This document shows, piece after piece, positions 36,401-47,400 of a DNA stretch of 64,000 nt. The stretch lies in contig DASWIG010000188.1 in the NCBI GenBank assembly GCA_036397835.1, forward strand, positions 36,930 through 100,929. Direction: 5' to 3'. A program made the position numbers and the translations under genes. Every line of letters begins with the position of its first letter. Position 1 is the stretch's first letter. The stretch is from DASWIG01 sp036397835. Its GTDB lineage: Bacteria; Acidobacteriota; Thermoanaerobaculia; Multivoradales; J023. The notes under the pieces are model-generated. The model was not told the origin of the DNA. It worked only from the letters and a program-made list of their open reading frames with translations, and did not search any database.

Positions 36401-37501
36401 CACCTTGAGCAGGCCGGCGACGCCGGCGGCGATGTCGAGGTGGCCGATGTTCGTCTTGACCGAGCCGAGAGCGCAGAAGCCCGAGCGCTGCGTGGTCTCG
36501 CGGAAGACCTCGCTCAAGGCGGCGACCTCGATCTGGTCGCCCAACGGGGTGCCGGTGCCGTGGGCTTCGACGTAGGAGATGGTCTCGGCGTCGACTCCGG
36601 CCATGGCCTGCGCCATCGCCACCACCTCCGCCTGGCCGTCGACGCTGGGCGCCGTGTAGCCGGCCTTGAGAGCGCCGTCGTTGTTCATCGCCCAGCCACG
36701 GATCACCGCGTGGACGTGGTCGCCGTCTTCGAGGGCCTCGGCAAGACGCTTCAAGACGACGACGCCGACGCCGCGGCCCGAGACCGTGCCGTTGGCCTCG
36801 GCGTCGAAGGCGCGACAACGGCCGTCGGGGCTGAAGATCCCTTCGTGGGCGACGTAGCCGGATCGGCCGGGCAGGCTCAGCGCTACGCCACCGGCGAGCG
36901 CCATGTCGCACTGGTGGTTGAGCAGGCTTTGGCAGGCGAGAGCGGCGGCGACGAGCGAGGTGGAGCACGCCGTCTGAACGCTGGCGCACGGTCCCTGGAG
37001 ATTCAGCTTGTAGGCGGTCAGCGAGGCGAGAAAGTCCTTGTCGTTCAGGATCCGAAGCTGGAAGGTGCTGACGGTTCGGGCCACCTCGGGATTGGCGGCG
37101 AGGTGATTGGCAAGGTAGAGGGGCGCACCCATGCCGCCGAAGACGCCGATCGAGCCGCCATAGGAGAACGGATCGTAGCCGGCGTTCTCCAGCGCCTGCC
37201 AGGCGTGCTCGAGGAAGAGGCGGTGGTGCGGATCGACGATCCGCGCCTCGGCCGGGTTGAAATCGAAGAACGCCGCGTCGAAGCTCTCGAAGCCTTCGAT
37301 GACGCCGCTGGCGCGGACGTACCGGGGCTCGTTGAGCAAGAGCGGCGAGACCCCCGCCTCCTCGAGCTCCTCCCGGCGGAAGGAGGTGATCGATTCGACT
37401 CCTCCGCACAGGTTCCGCCAGTACTCGTCGAGGTCGGCGGCCCCGGGAAAGCGGGCCGACATGCCGACGATGGCGATACCTTCGATCCGCGATCCGCTCA
37501 T
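30458..37501 (-). CDS. Hybrid PKS-NRPS: KS-AT(malonyl)-KR-DH-ACP-C
   Basis: A 2347-residue type I PKS module. ATG 37501 overlaps the methyltransferase stop as ATGA. KS (about 5-430) has QTACSTS with Cys179, EAHGTGT and NIGH, all intact. AT (about 555-860) has Ser650 in GFSIGEY and HAFH near 748, the malonyl-CoA signature. KR (about 930-1370) has the TGGLGGLG nucleotide site, but the catalytic YxxxN segment reads DHTAAN, with His1340 where Tyr is usual. A DH-like region follows the KR: His1429 in HRFTDGGVMP (spacing as expected, Gly shifted by one) and Asp1597 in HPALLDGATG (Gln/His missing). ACP (near 1805, LGGDS) looks carrier-like. A C domain (about 1855-2290) with HHLVCDR (His2001) ends the protein. 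It adds one C2 unit; whether the beta-keto group is reduced or dehydrated is uncertain. The terminal C hands the chain to the next single-module NRPS. Confidence 0.96.
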   Translation of the reverse strand: MSGSRIEGIAIVGMSARFPGAADLDEYWRNLCGGVESITSFRREELEEAGVSPLLLNEPRYVRASGVIEGFESFDAAFFDFNPAEARIVDPHHRLFLEHAWQALENAGYDPFSYGGSIGVFGGMGAPLYLANHLAANPEVARTVSTFQLRILNDKDFLASLTAYKLNLQGPCASVQTACSTSLVAAALACQSLLNHQCDMALAGGVALSLPGRSGYVAHEGIFSPDGRCRAFDAEANGTVSGRGVGVVVLKRLAEALEDGDHVHAVIRGWAMNNDGALKAGYTAPSVDGQAEVVAMAQAMAGVDAETISYVEAHGTGTPLGDQIEVAALSEVFRETTQRSGFCALGSVKTNIGHLDIAAGVAGLLKVVLALEHRFLPPSLHFSTPNPHVDFAATPFYVQSEGREWQGAGAAPRRAGVSSFAMGGVNAHLVLEEAPPPEPSGASRPHQLLVWSARTPSALATMTARLAEHLSGAAGPASSPEALADVAHTLRLGRRPFEHRRALVCRCGDDVPALLRGEHPSRLLTGRPRPEGATVAFLFPGLGNHYVGMARELYDEEAVFRDQIDRCAELLEPRLGLDFRTVLYPPEIARSTPKSDFARLIGRSAEGDGGAAGELLRTRLAQPVLFAVEYALARLLVEWGLRPAAMLGFSIGEYVAACLAGVVDLEDGLALVADRAEMIDRLPAGAMLAVSISEAEVEALLTPDLSITAVNAPRVTVVGGAPDAVADLARRLEERGDVARRLETTHAFHSPMMSPVVAAFRQRVARANLRAPRIPFVSNVTGTWITAGQATDPGYWADHLCRPVRFAAGVAQLGADAARALVEVGPGQVLSSWALQAPASDGVERLAVPTLRHAFDRHSDQAYLLDALARLWIAGVVVDWPSFAAGERRRRVPLPTYPFERKRFWIEARSRLDTAVPNEALATLAKTALDDWFYLPAWKPEPPALTAPATPGPRRTWVLFIEEAGFGLRLAERLEDEGHTVVLVAAGERFAKVEPGAFTLEPGEPGGYSDLLTDLRAEGHEIDRIVHLWTLGPAAPEPERDLDLGLYSLIFLAQALAAGRPPQALGLWVLSSHLFQVTGHDEVHPEKATILGPCAVIPQEFPGIECRCLELALPPPESRLEEHLLDAVRRELDDMGGISPVAYRGSRRWRRDFERVDVPVPGAAGEARSLLKSQGVYLITGGLGGLGLVMAEELARSVQARLVLVTRSAFPPASAWDGHVAGNPPSDPVSRRIRRIRACQELGAEVLVAAADVTDVEAMEQLRAEVRRRFGAVDGILHAAGVFPGGFLEITTRARMAEVLAPKVQGTRVLERVFAAERPDFLLLCSSLTAITGSFSLTDHTAANSFLDAFAQSAALVGGTRVMSVNWDAWQEVGQAVAAAASFGLIGEPEEILYAPDHPLLGECVYDSGERIVYRTKLTTADFWVLDEHRFTDGGVMPGTGYLEMVRAACAERLGDAEWELRQVYFLQPMVVPDAGQRWAHLTLERRDDGFAFHVDSRSAELGSEPVRHVEGRAVRRTASPIPAVDVEAIRRECSELDEAAAASADRRSGSFLFGPHWTTTSKQLRWGDSQGLLTITLAEELAAEIGVYGLHPALLDGATGFVQRRAEGLYLPYGYERLRPLRPLPRSFYSHARLRALTDEILTTDLTLLDLEGEVLVEIEGYTLRRVDPAAIGAAGATQDIGAALAHTHERAGEREEELLAAIRPREGAEVLRRLLGLYRLPPQMLISTRHLPTRLRALAEQTPSRHFDRIDQLRSQAGANHPRPDLATAMVAPRTDLEDRMASIWRDLLGLSEVGVHDNFFDLGGDSLLATRLVAFTEQHFAVRPSLRTIFEAPTIAELAAAVTELGSEDGGDTAGEIERRDGPGPFPLSFNQRQIWLFERLRPGTPTYNVPTVLRLSGRLRIDDLQSALDALTRRQDELRATFHLAGDAPAQTISDDLRCLVREVDLSALARDGREREAHRQVRAELARPFDLERGPLVRVLLLRLEGDEHVLAITLHHLVCDRFSQILFVRELVALYRARLEGRPALLPELTFRYVEYAVWQDRWMTAERVDRQLAYWKDQLTGAPAALELPADYPRSALRSFRGARHTVAFADGLGNRLKSRADAEEATLFMALLAGFYLLLYRHTGQEDLLVGSPITGRNALGTQELIGLFAAVMVLRTRLDGDPTLGQLLRRVREVALGGYAHQDLPLERLVAELDLPRDPTRAPLFQVMFIVQRDPDEPMELPGLVLKPWESARGTSKYDLTVFVFEQADGVRGAAFEYRPDLFTETRIAALARDFERCLELIAGEPELRSSSAVDRLRQESRRELASRERRRKPVPTAVAAGSRREPAPETCDMEVRN

Positions 37502-38421
37502 CTCGCGATCCCCCGGCGCTGGGATCTCGCCGCGGCGAACAGCCGGCCGGCGCGGACACGGGTCCTGGACAAGGCCGGGCGGCCCACCGTTTCCGCCGGC
37601 CTGGACCGCGCGGCGTAGAGGTTCCAGATCGGCGAGCTCTCGTAGTGGACGTCCTGATCGGCGACGACCGTGAACCCACGCTCTTCGAGGACCTCGCGCA
37701 GACGCTCCACGCGCCCCGCGACGTCGTGGACCTCGACGACCACCTGGCGGATCTTGGGCCAGTCGGCCGGCTCGATGCCGGCCAGCACGTCCTCCTCGCT
37801 CTTTTGCACGTCGATCTTGAGCAGGTCGATCCGCTCCACTCCCTCGTCGCGAATGACCTGGGAGAGCGGCAGCAGCTCGACGTCGAAAGTCTTGTTGCGC
37901 AACCGCTCGGCGAGCAGGTCGTCGGCATGCTCGAGGACCTCCTCGACGCCCTCGACGCCTTGACGCCGCTGATTCTCGAAGATCGATCGCAGGGCCTCGC
38001 GCTCCTCGTCTGGATCGCCGTAGAACGACGACATGCCGGAGCTCGAGAGGTAGAAGGTGAGCGTGCCCCGGCCGCTGCGGCGCGAGACGCCGCAGTGGAA
38101 CAGCCGCACGGCTTCGCCATGGCCGGCGGTGTTGTGGCGCAGGATCTCGAACAGTGCCGGCGCCGGCTCGAACGCGTAGACCCGGGCACGCGGGCTGAAC
38201 CGGAGGGCGAAGAGCGTGAAGAGCCCGATGTTGGCCCCCACGTCGAAGACGCACTCCGCGTCCGAGAGATCGATACCGTGGCGCACGTAGATCCTCTTGA
38301 CGAAGATGTCCTCGTAGAAGTACCTCGCCTCGCTGGTGGTCTGACAGGCGATCTCCAGACCGTTGGGCAGGCTGAGCCGACGCGGGACCGAAGCGCTGAT
38401 CGGGGGTAGGGGTTCCGGCAC
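37498..38421 (-). CDS. FkbM-family SAM-dependent methyltransferase
   Basis: A 307-residue protein with the SAM-binding motif VFDVGANIGLFTLFALRF (about residues 58-75), then AFEPAPALFEILRHN and the FkbM-typical DLLKIDVQKSEEDVL. The family mostly O-methylates hydroxyl groups of sugars or natural products. A likely role is tailoring of the lipopeptide or of a sugar added by the cluster's glycosyltransferase. The start is GTG 38421, 12 nt after the upstream stop, with GAGG about 9 nt before it. The stop overlaps the PKS start (ATGA), so the gene is embedded in the operon. The Arg-rich C-terminus (RTRVRAGRLFAAARSQRRGIAR region) is unremarkable. Confidence 0.9.
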   Translation of the reverse strand: MPEPLPPISASVPRRLSLPNGLEIACQTTSEARYFYEDIFVKRIYVRHGIDLSDAECVFDVGANIGLFTLFALRFSPRARVYAFEPAPALFEILRHNTAGHGEAVRLFHCGVSRRSGRGTLTFYLSSSGMSSFYGDPDEEREALRSIFENQRRQGVEGVEEVLEHADDLLAERLRNKTFDVELLPLSQVIRDEGVERIDLLKIDVQKSEEDVLAGIEPADWPKIRQVVVEVHDVAGRVERLREVLEERGFTVVADQDVHYESSPIWNLYAARSRPAETVGRPALSRTRVRAGRLFAAARSQRRGIAR

Positions 38422-38433
38422 CTGTGAGATCCT

Positions 38434-41400
38434 CTAGCCAAGTGAGCGGGGAGCACGCCTGCCCTCGCGGCGGCGCTGCATGAATTGCTTTTGCCGGTCG
38501 AGAGCGCCCGACGCCGCGATCGCTTCGCTCTGGCGCCGCGCCCTCTCGCGGCTCTGCTCGACGTTGTCCGCGTCCGTGTGCTTGCCTTCCAGAAGCTGCG
38601 CCAGAGAAGCGATCGTGGGGCGGCGAAAGAGGTCGACGAGAGAAACCGGGCCGGTGAAGCTGCGCTGGATCTCCTGATGGACGCGGACGAGGAGCAGCGA
38701 GGTCCCACCTGCCTCGAAGAAGTTCTCGTTGCGGCCGACGCGGTCGATCTTCAGCACCTCTTTCCACACGGCGGCGAGGCGCCGCTCGGTCTCGCCGGCG
38801 GGAGGAGCGAGCTGCGCTGCGTCGCCGCGGTGCCGGAACGTTTCCTGCCGCGGCAGGGCTCGGCGGTCGACCTTGCCGCTCACGGTCAGCGGCAGGGCCT
38901 CGAGGAAGGAGAAAAAGCTCGGCACCATGTGCTCGGGAAGGTGGCGGCGCGCCAGGGCGGCGAGCGCGGCCGGATCGGGCGGGGCGGCCGCGCCGCGCGG
39001 GACGACGAAGGCCACGAGCCGGCTCTCCGGCGCGTCGCCGTCCGGGGCCACGACCACCTGGCCCACCGCGGGGTGGCGGCGCAGAACCGACTCGATCTCT
39101 CCGGGCTCGATGCGGTAGCCGTTGAGCTTGAGCTGGTGGTCCACGCGGCCGAGGAACTCGAGGCTGCCGTCTCCGCGGCGCCGCGCCAGGTCCCCGGTGG
39201 CGTAGAGCCGGCCGCCGGGCACGACGGCGAAGGCGTCGGGCAGGAAACTGGCCGCGGTCAGCGCAGGCCGCCCGCAATAACCGCGCGCCAGGCCGGCACC
39301 GGCGATCAGGAGCTGTCCCGGCACCCGGGCCGGGGTGGGCCGAAGGTGGCGATCGAGCACGTAGATCCGCGTGTTGAGGATCTCGCGGCCGATGGCGACG
39401 GGGCCGGGGCCCGACTCGACGCGGCACGTGGCCGACCAGATCGTGGTCTCGGTCGGGCCGTACACGTTGAGGATCCGGGCCCGCGTTTTCTCCCGCAGCT
39501 CGCTCAGGAGCGCCGGCGTCAACGTCTCGCCGCCGATCAAGAGCGTTTCGAGATTCGCCAGACCGGGAGCCGCGGCGCTGTCCGCCGCCAGGATCCTGGC
39601 CATCGACGGCGTACACTGCAGGTGGGTGACCTGATGGCGCACGAGCTGCTCGGGCAGGGAGTAGCCCGTCTCCCGGACGGCCCGCGGCACGCCGTCACGG
39701 CGCAGGTCGGCGAGCGGCTCGAGGCTTTGCAGAACGAGGTCGGCGTCGACTCCGAAATCGATCAGGCAGGCCACCTCGTCGACGCCGATCGAGCCGAGCG
39801 TGTGGATCGTCCGCGCGCAGGTTTCCGGGGTCCCCATGAGGCCGCTCTGATCGAAGTAGCGCTCGAAGCCGTGCGCCAGGACCGCTTCCTGCTCTTCGGG
39901 AGAGTAGTCCTCTGCCCGGCCCTGGCGGCCCAGGCTGCGCATCAGGTTGCTGACCAGCCCGGCCGAGCTGCGCAAGTAATCGTAGAACGGCTCGCGCACC
40001 AGCTCGCGCACCTCGTCGAGCCGCTCGCCCACGAAGGTGTGGAGCATCAACGTCACGTGCCCCTTGCCCGGGCCCCGGCCGGCCTCGCGCCAGGCCTGGC
40101 GGTAGACGGCGATCTTGTCGGCCACGTCGGCCACGCTCTGGCCCAGCAGGTGGGTGAGAATCCCGGCCCCCATTTCGCCGGCGAGGCGAAACGTTTCGGG
40201 GTTGCCGCTGGCGGTGATCCACACGGGCAGCTCGGCCTGGACCGGCTGCGGACGGATCGTCACCGCGACCTCGTTGCCGCCGCCGCCCGCGAGCACTACC
40301 GCTTCGCCGTGCCAGAGGCGGCGCACCGTCTCGATCTCGCGCAGCATGAGCTGCTTGCGGTCGGCGTAGTTGGCCGGGGCGAGGACGAAGTCGTCGGCAT
40401 GCCAGCCGGAAGCGAAGGAGATTCCCACTCTTCCGCCCGAGATGTTGTCGACGACCGCCCACTCTTCGGCCACCCGCACCGGGTGGTGGAGAGGCAGGAC
40501 CACGCTGCCGGCCCGGATCCCGACCTTCTCGGTGACCGCGGCCACCGCCGATCCGGTGGTCGCGGGATTGGGATAGAGACCGCCGAAGTCGTGGAAGTGG
40601 CGCTCGGGTGTCCACACCGCGGCGAAACCGAGCCGATCCGCGGCTCGCGCCCCATCGAGGAGCAACCTATAAGCGCCGCCGCGGCGGCCGCCGGCGCCGG
40701 TTTGCGGCCGGGCGCTGGCGAAGTAGAAGAGACTGAGCTCCATGGCGCGCCGCGCCGCGGGCCGGGCGGCCCGGGCCGGCGTCTCCTGAGGGATCCCGCG
40801 GTGGCCTCCGAGCGAGTGTTGGAGGACGACGGTGGCGCCTCGGGTCAGCGTCCAGAAGAGCTCCAGCACCGAGATGTCGAAGGAAACGCTGGTGGCCGCG
40901 AGCCAGGTCCCCGGCTCGTCGCGCCCAAGGCGTTCATCCATGCCGGCGAAGAAGCTCACCACCTGGCGATGGGAGATCATGACCCCCTTGGGACGGCCGG
41001 TCGAGCCCGAGGTGTAGATGACGTAGGCCAGGTTGTCGGGCCCGGCCGGAAAAGGCCCGGCCGGGGCACGCCCGCGGGCGGCGGGGGTCAGGGATTCGAC
41101 CCGGATTCCTTCGACGGACGCGCCCCCGTCCGGCGTGGCCGCCGAGCCCCGCACGAGGAGCAGGGCGGCGCCGGCGTCGGCCAGCATGAGCTCCCGGCGT
41201 CGTCGCGGGTAGGCCGGGTCGAGGGGCAGGTAGGCGCCGCCCGCCTTGAGCACGCCGAGCAAACCGACGACCAGCTCGGGACCACGGTCCATCTCGATCC
41301 CGACCACGATCTCCGGACCGACGCCCAGCGACTCGAGGCGGCGGGCGAGACGGCCGGCGCGGCGGTCGAGCTCCTCGTAGGTCAGCCGCTGGCCCTCGAA

Positions 41401-44400
41401 GTGAAGCGCCGGCGCCCCCGGCGACGCCGCGGCGCGCGTCTCGAAGAGCCCGTGAACCGTCGCCGGGGCGACGCCGCGCTCCGTGTCGGTCCACTCGCCC
41501 ACGAGCTGCCACCGTTCGACTCGGCTGAGCACGTCGATCGCCGACAAGCGTAAGGCCGGATCCGAGGCCACGGCCTCGACGAGGCGCGCATAGTGGCAAG
41601 CCAGATGGCGGATCGTGGTGGCGTCGAAGAGCTCCGTCTTGTACTCGACGACGCCTGCAACGCCTTGCGCGGTTCGCCGCAGCGACAGCGTGAGGTCGAA
41701 GCGGGCGATCTCGGAGTCGAGGCTCATGGCCTGCGCCGCGACGCCTGGGAGCTCGAGGTCCTCGCCGACGGCGTGCCGGAAGTTGAACATCACCTGGAAG
41801 ACCGGCGTGTAGGCGGGGCTACGCCGCGGCGCTAGATGCTCGACCACCCGCTCGAGGGGCACACCGAGGCGCGTGAAGGCCGTCAATACGGTTTCGCGGA
41901 CCCGCTGCAGCAGGTTGGCGAAGCTCGGGTCGCCGGAGAGCCTGGTCCGCAAAGGCACCAGGTTGAGGAACAGCCCGATCAAGCCTTCGGTCCGCTGCTG
42001 GGGACGGTGGGAGACGGGAGAGCCCACCACGACGTCGGCTTCTCCCGTGTAGCGAAGGAGAAGGACCTTGAAGGCCGCCAGCAAGGTCATGAACAGGGTT
42101 GCGCCGTGGCGCCGGCTCATCCCGGTCAGGGCGTGCTCCGCGTCCGACGCCAGCCGCACCGCGCAACTGGCGCCCGCGAAGCCCATGACCGCCGGCCGAG
42201 GCCGGTCGGTGGGCAGCCCGAGCAGGGGCGGCGCCCCGGCCAGCGACTCCCGCCACTCGGCGAGCTCGCTCTCGGCGGCCCCGCTCTCGAGCCAGCGACG
42301 CTGCCAGGCCGCGTAGTCGGCATACTGCAAGGCCGGCTCCGGCAGGGTCGTGCCCGCGGCTCGCTCGCGACCGCTCCGGTAGAGCGCGCTCAGCTCGCCG
42401 ACGAAGATCCGCAACGACTCCCCGTCGCTGACCAGGTGATGGGCGGCCACCAGCAGCACGTGGTCGCTTTCCCCTAGCCTGAGCACGGTGCAGCGCAGGG
42501 CGCCGCCGCGCTCCAGGTCGAACGGCCGCCCGATCTCCCCGCGCATCCGGCGGCGGAGCTCGTCCGGGCGCACGCCGGCGGGAAGAGCGGAGAGGTCGGC
42601 GGTCGAAAGCGGCACCGGGGCGGGAGGAGCGAAGACCTGCACCGGCCGCCCGTCTCGAATCTCTACTCGTAGCCGGAGGACTTGGTGGCGGCGAACGATC
42701 TCGTCGACGGCCTGCCCGAGCGCCGTCACCGAGAGCTCGCCGCGAAGCCGAAAGGCGCTCGCCAGGTTGTAGAGGGGACGGCCCGCGTGGAGATTCTCGA
42801 AGAACCACAGCCGCTCCTGGGCGAATGCCAGGGGCACGCCGTCCCGGTCCGCGAGAGGCTCGAGAGCCGGGACCGAGGGGCCGGCGCTCCGGCGCGCGCC
42901 GTCGATACCGGCGGCGAGCTCGGCGATCGACGGCCGCTCGAAGACCGTTCTCAACGCCATTTCGATCCCCAGGAGATCGCGAACCCGGGTCAGCATCCTC
43001 ACGGCCAGGAGCGAGTGCCCTCCGAGCTCGAAAAAGCTCTGTTCTCGCCCCACGGTGCCCCGGTCCAGGAGCTCGCACCAGATCCCGGCCAGGAGCTCCT
43101 CCGTGGCGGTGCGCGGCTCGTCGCCAGGCTCCGGTTCGAGGGCCCGCGGCAGCGGCCGCTCTTCCAGAGCTCGTCGGTCCACCTTGCCGTTGGGGGTCAG
43201 AGGCAGAGAGTCGATAGCCGCGAAGTCGTGGGGCACCATGTAGGGGGGCAGCTCGCCGCGCGCGTGCCGCGCCAGCTCGGCGAGCAATCGCGGCGCATCC
43301 CGCCGGCCGGGACTTGTCTGGACGTGGGCCCGAAGCCGGACCTCGCCATCCTCGGCCCGGTGCGCGGTCACCACCGCTCGGCGCACCGCCGGATGGCGCT
43401 CGAGCGCCGCTTCGATCTCCGCCGGCTCGATCCGGTACCCCAGGACCTTCAACTGGTGGTCGACCCGGCCGAGGAACTCCACGGCTCCGTCGGCCAGGCG
43501 GCGACACCGGTCACCGGTGCAGTAGAGGCGCTCCCCGGGCTCGCCGACGCGCGGATCGGGCACGAATCGCTGCGCCGTCGCCGCCGGTCGCCCCAAGTAG
43601 CCGCGGCCGACCGTGGCGCCGCCGACCAGGAGCTCTCCCGCCACCCCCGCCGGAGCCGCCCGCAGCGCCGAATCGGCCACCAACGCCCGCGTCTGCGGCA
43701 GGGGGCGGCCCAACGGCACCCGGTCGGTTTCCAGCGGACCGGGCTTGTGGTCGAGCGCCCAGGTCAGGCAGCCGACCGTGGCCTCGGTGGGCCCATAGTG
43801 GTTGAAGATGCGGCATTCAGGCGCGACCGCGCGGACGCGGTCCACACTCTCGCGACTCGCCGCCTCGCCTCCCAGCACCAGGCGCAGCCGCGGCAGCACC
43901 TCGCCGAACCGGGAGGAGCCTGCCAACGCCGCCAGGTGCGAGGGCACGATCTTTGCGCAGTCGAGACGGTGCCTCAGGTTGTACTCGGCCAGCGCCTCGG
44001 CGTCGGCCGCAATCCTCGACGGCACCACGTGCAGACGGCCGCCGCGGCAGAGCGCGGGAAAGACCATCGTGTGACCCAGGTCGGCGGCGAACGTCGTGAG
44101 CAGGGCGTAGGCGGCGCCTTCCGGCAGGCGGAGTCGCTCGCCGACGCCCCGGACGTAGGCGGCCAACTGGCGGCGCTCGATCGCCACGCCCTTGGGTGCT
44201 CCCGAGGAGCCCGACGTGAAGATCACGTAGGCCAGGTTCTCCGGACGGACCCGAACGGACGCATCCCGCCGCTCGTCGGCCCTGGACGGCCCCGGAGATG
44301 AACCGCCGTCCAGGAACAGGACCGGCGCGGCCGCGGGCAGGTCCGCGGCGAGCGCCGGGGTGGTGACGACCCCTCGCGGCCCGGCGTCGGCGAGCAACCG

Positions 44401-47400
44401 CGCCAGCCGGTGCCGAGGCTGGCCGGGCTCCAGGGGCAGGTAGGCGGCGCCGGCCTCGAGGACGCCCAGGATCACCACCACCATCGCGGCCGAGCGCTCC
44501 AGGTACGTGGCGACGACGTCGTCCGCGCCGACGCCCATCTGGCGCAAGCGCGCCGCCAACAGACCGGAGCGGCGGCGCAGCTCTCCGTAGGTCAGGCGCT
44601 CGTCGCCTCGGACCACGGCCACGGCGTCCGGGGTACCGGCGGCGCGCTCGTCGATCTTGGCGTCGACGCTGGTGACCGCGTCGCCGCCGACGTCCGAGGG
44701 ATCCCACTGCCAGAGCGCCTGTGATTGCTCCGCGCGGCTCAGCAGGGCCAGGTCAACCAGCCGCCGCTCCGGCGCCGCGGCGCCGCTCTCGAGGATCCTC
44801 CGGAAATGGCCGGCGAGCCGCCGGAGCGTGGTGGCGAAGAAGAGGTCCGTGCTGTATTCGAACGCTCCCCGCAATCCGGCCTGAGTCTCTTCGATCGCCA
44901 GCGTGAGGTCGTACTTTGCCGTCCCGGTGCCGACCTCGAGGGGTCGCAGCGCGAGCCCCGCCGGCCGCCACTGCTCGCTCGGAGCGTTCTGGAGCACGAG
45001 CATCGCCTGGAAGATCGGCGTGCGCCCCGGCTCTCGCTTGGGAGCGAGCTCCGCCACCAAGCGCTCGAAGGGCAGGCCCTGGTGGTCGTAGGCCTCCAGA
45101 CAAGCGCCGCGGGTGGAGCTGAGAAGCTCCGCGAACCGCAGGCGGCCCGCCGGGAACCCGCGCAGCGCCAGCACGTTGACGAAGAAGCCCACGAGGCCTT
45201 CGAGCTCGCCCGCGCCCCGGTGCGCCGCCGGCGCGCCGACGGTCACGTCGTCCTGACCGGTGTGACGGTGGAGCAGGGTCTGTAAGGCCGCCAGCAGGGT
45301 CATGAAGAGCGTCACGCCGTGGCGCCGGCCGAGCGCCGCCACCTCCGTCGTGGTCTCCCGGCCCAGGGTGAAGGCCACCGCCGCCCCCCTCCCGGAACGC
45401 CGCGCGGGCCGCGGCCGGTCGGTGGGAAGCTCGAGCGGCGGCGCGCCCTCCAGCCGGCGGCGCCAGTAGCCGATCTCGTCGTCGAGCAGCGGTCCGCGGA
45501 GCCGAAGCCGTTCGCCGTGGGCGAAGTCGGCGTACTGGAGAGGCAGCTCGGGCAGCGCCGGCGGCGCGCCCCGGCGGGCGCCGTCGTAGAAAGCACCGAG
45601 CTCTCGGGTGAGGAGGGCACGCGACCAGGCGTCGGAAACGACGTGGTGGAGGGTCCAGAGCAGCCAATGGCGTCCGCGGCCGAGAGCGAGGATCAGCACA
45701 CGCCACGCCGGCGTCCGGCCCAGGTCGAAAGGCTGGCGCGCGGCATCGCGGGCGAGGTGCGCCGCCTCGAGCTCGCGGGCGGAGCAGGGCAGCGCCCCAA
45801 GGTCGACCCTGGGAAGCTCCACCGCGAACGGCGGGGCGATGCGCTGCACCGGCACGCCGCCGACCTCGGGAAATGACGTCCTGAGCACCTCGTGACGCCC
45901 CACGACGTTTTCGAGGGCCCAGGCGAGCGCGCCGTGATCGAGCTCGCCTTCGAGCTCGACGAAGTAGGGAAGATTGTAGGACGGGTCGCGAGGATCGAGG
46001 CGCTGGAGGAACCAGAGCTGCTCTTGAGCGGACGACAGCGGCAGCTCGCCATTGCGCGGAACCGGGACGTAAGCGCGGGCCGGCCGGCCCCCGCGCGCCC
46101 GCTCCAGCCGCGTCGCCAGGCCGGCGACGGTGGGCGCCGCGAAGAGCTCGGCCAGCGGCAGCTCGACCTGCCACGCCTGGCGAACCCTCGAGATCAGCCG
46201 CGCGGCCAGGAGCGAATGACCGCCCGTGGCGAAGAAGTCGTCGTGGAGACCGACGTGGCGACCCAGGACCTCGGACCAGATGCCGGTCAAAAGCTCCTCG
46301 GTGGGGGTACGCGGGGCGTCGGCGAGCTCGCCGGGCGTCGCGGCCGGCGGCGCGCGCCGCGCCAGGGCGGCGCGGTCCAGCTTGCCGTTGGCGGTGAGCG
46401 GCATGATCGAGACGGCCTGCCACGCCGAAGGCACCATGATGGGCGGCAGTCTCTCGGCGGCGAAGCCCCGGAGCTCGCTCGGCGCGGGCGGGGAGCCTTG
46501 GGGGGTGAAGAAGGCGGCGAGGCGTCCTCCAGGCGTGTCGCGCAGGAGAACGACCGTCACCTGGTCGATCGCCGGGTGCTCCCGCAGCACGGACTCGATC
46601 TCACCGGGCTCGATGCGAAAGCCCCGGAGCTTGAGCTGTTGGTCGATCCTGCCGAGGAACTCCAACTGGCCGCCGTCCCGCCAGCGAGCGAGGTCTCCGG
46701 TGGAATAGAGGCGCTCGCCCGCCCCGCTCGCGGCCGGATGCGGGATGAAGCGCTCCGCCGTGCGCCTCGGCTGGCCGAGGTAACCGCGGCTCACGCCGGC
46801 GCCACCCAGGTGGAGCTCTCCGGGAACGCCAGGCGGCGTCACGGCGAGCCCGCGGCCGAAAACGTGGGCCTCCGCTCCCGCCAGCGGACGGCCGATCGGA
46901 GGCGCGGCGCGGTTCGCCGGCTCGTCGGTCAGCCGCGTCGCCACGGCTCCCACCGTGGCCTCGGTGGGACCGTAGTGGTTGAAGATCGCGCAGCGAGGAG
47001 CCAGGGCGCGGACCCTCTCGATCAGCGGCCAGCTCGCCGCCTCCCCGCCCAGCACCAGGCAGCGGCGTGGCAGCAGTCGCTCCGGCCGGGAACAGCTCAG
47101 GAGCGCGGCCAGGTGCGAGGGCACGATCTTGAGGCCGTCGACGTGGTGGCGCTCCAGGTACTCGCCAAGGGCGTCGCCGTCGGCGAGGCGGCCTTCGCTG
47201 ACCAGGTGCAAGGCGCCGCCGGTCATGAGCGCGGCGAGGATCGCGGTATTGCCGAGATCGGCGGTCAGCGTCGAGACCGTCGCGAAGCTCAGCTCGCCCG
47301 ACCGCAGCAAGCCGAGGATGCCCTGGGAGTAGGCGTGGAGCTGGCGGTGCTCCACGGCGACCCCCTTGGGCCGCCCGGTGGAGCCCGACGTGTAGATCAC

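Noticed and set aside
37502..39616. In-frame extension of the PKS to a 3052-residue frame
   Set aside because: It overlaps the methyltransferase and the upstream NRPS on the same strand in another frame and is Arg/Pro/Gly low complexity; KS starts at ATG 37501 with an ATGA overlap.
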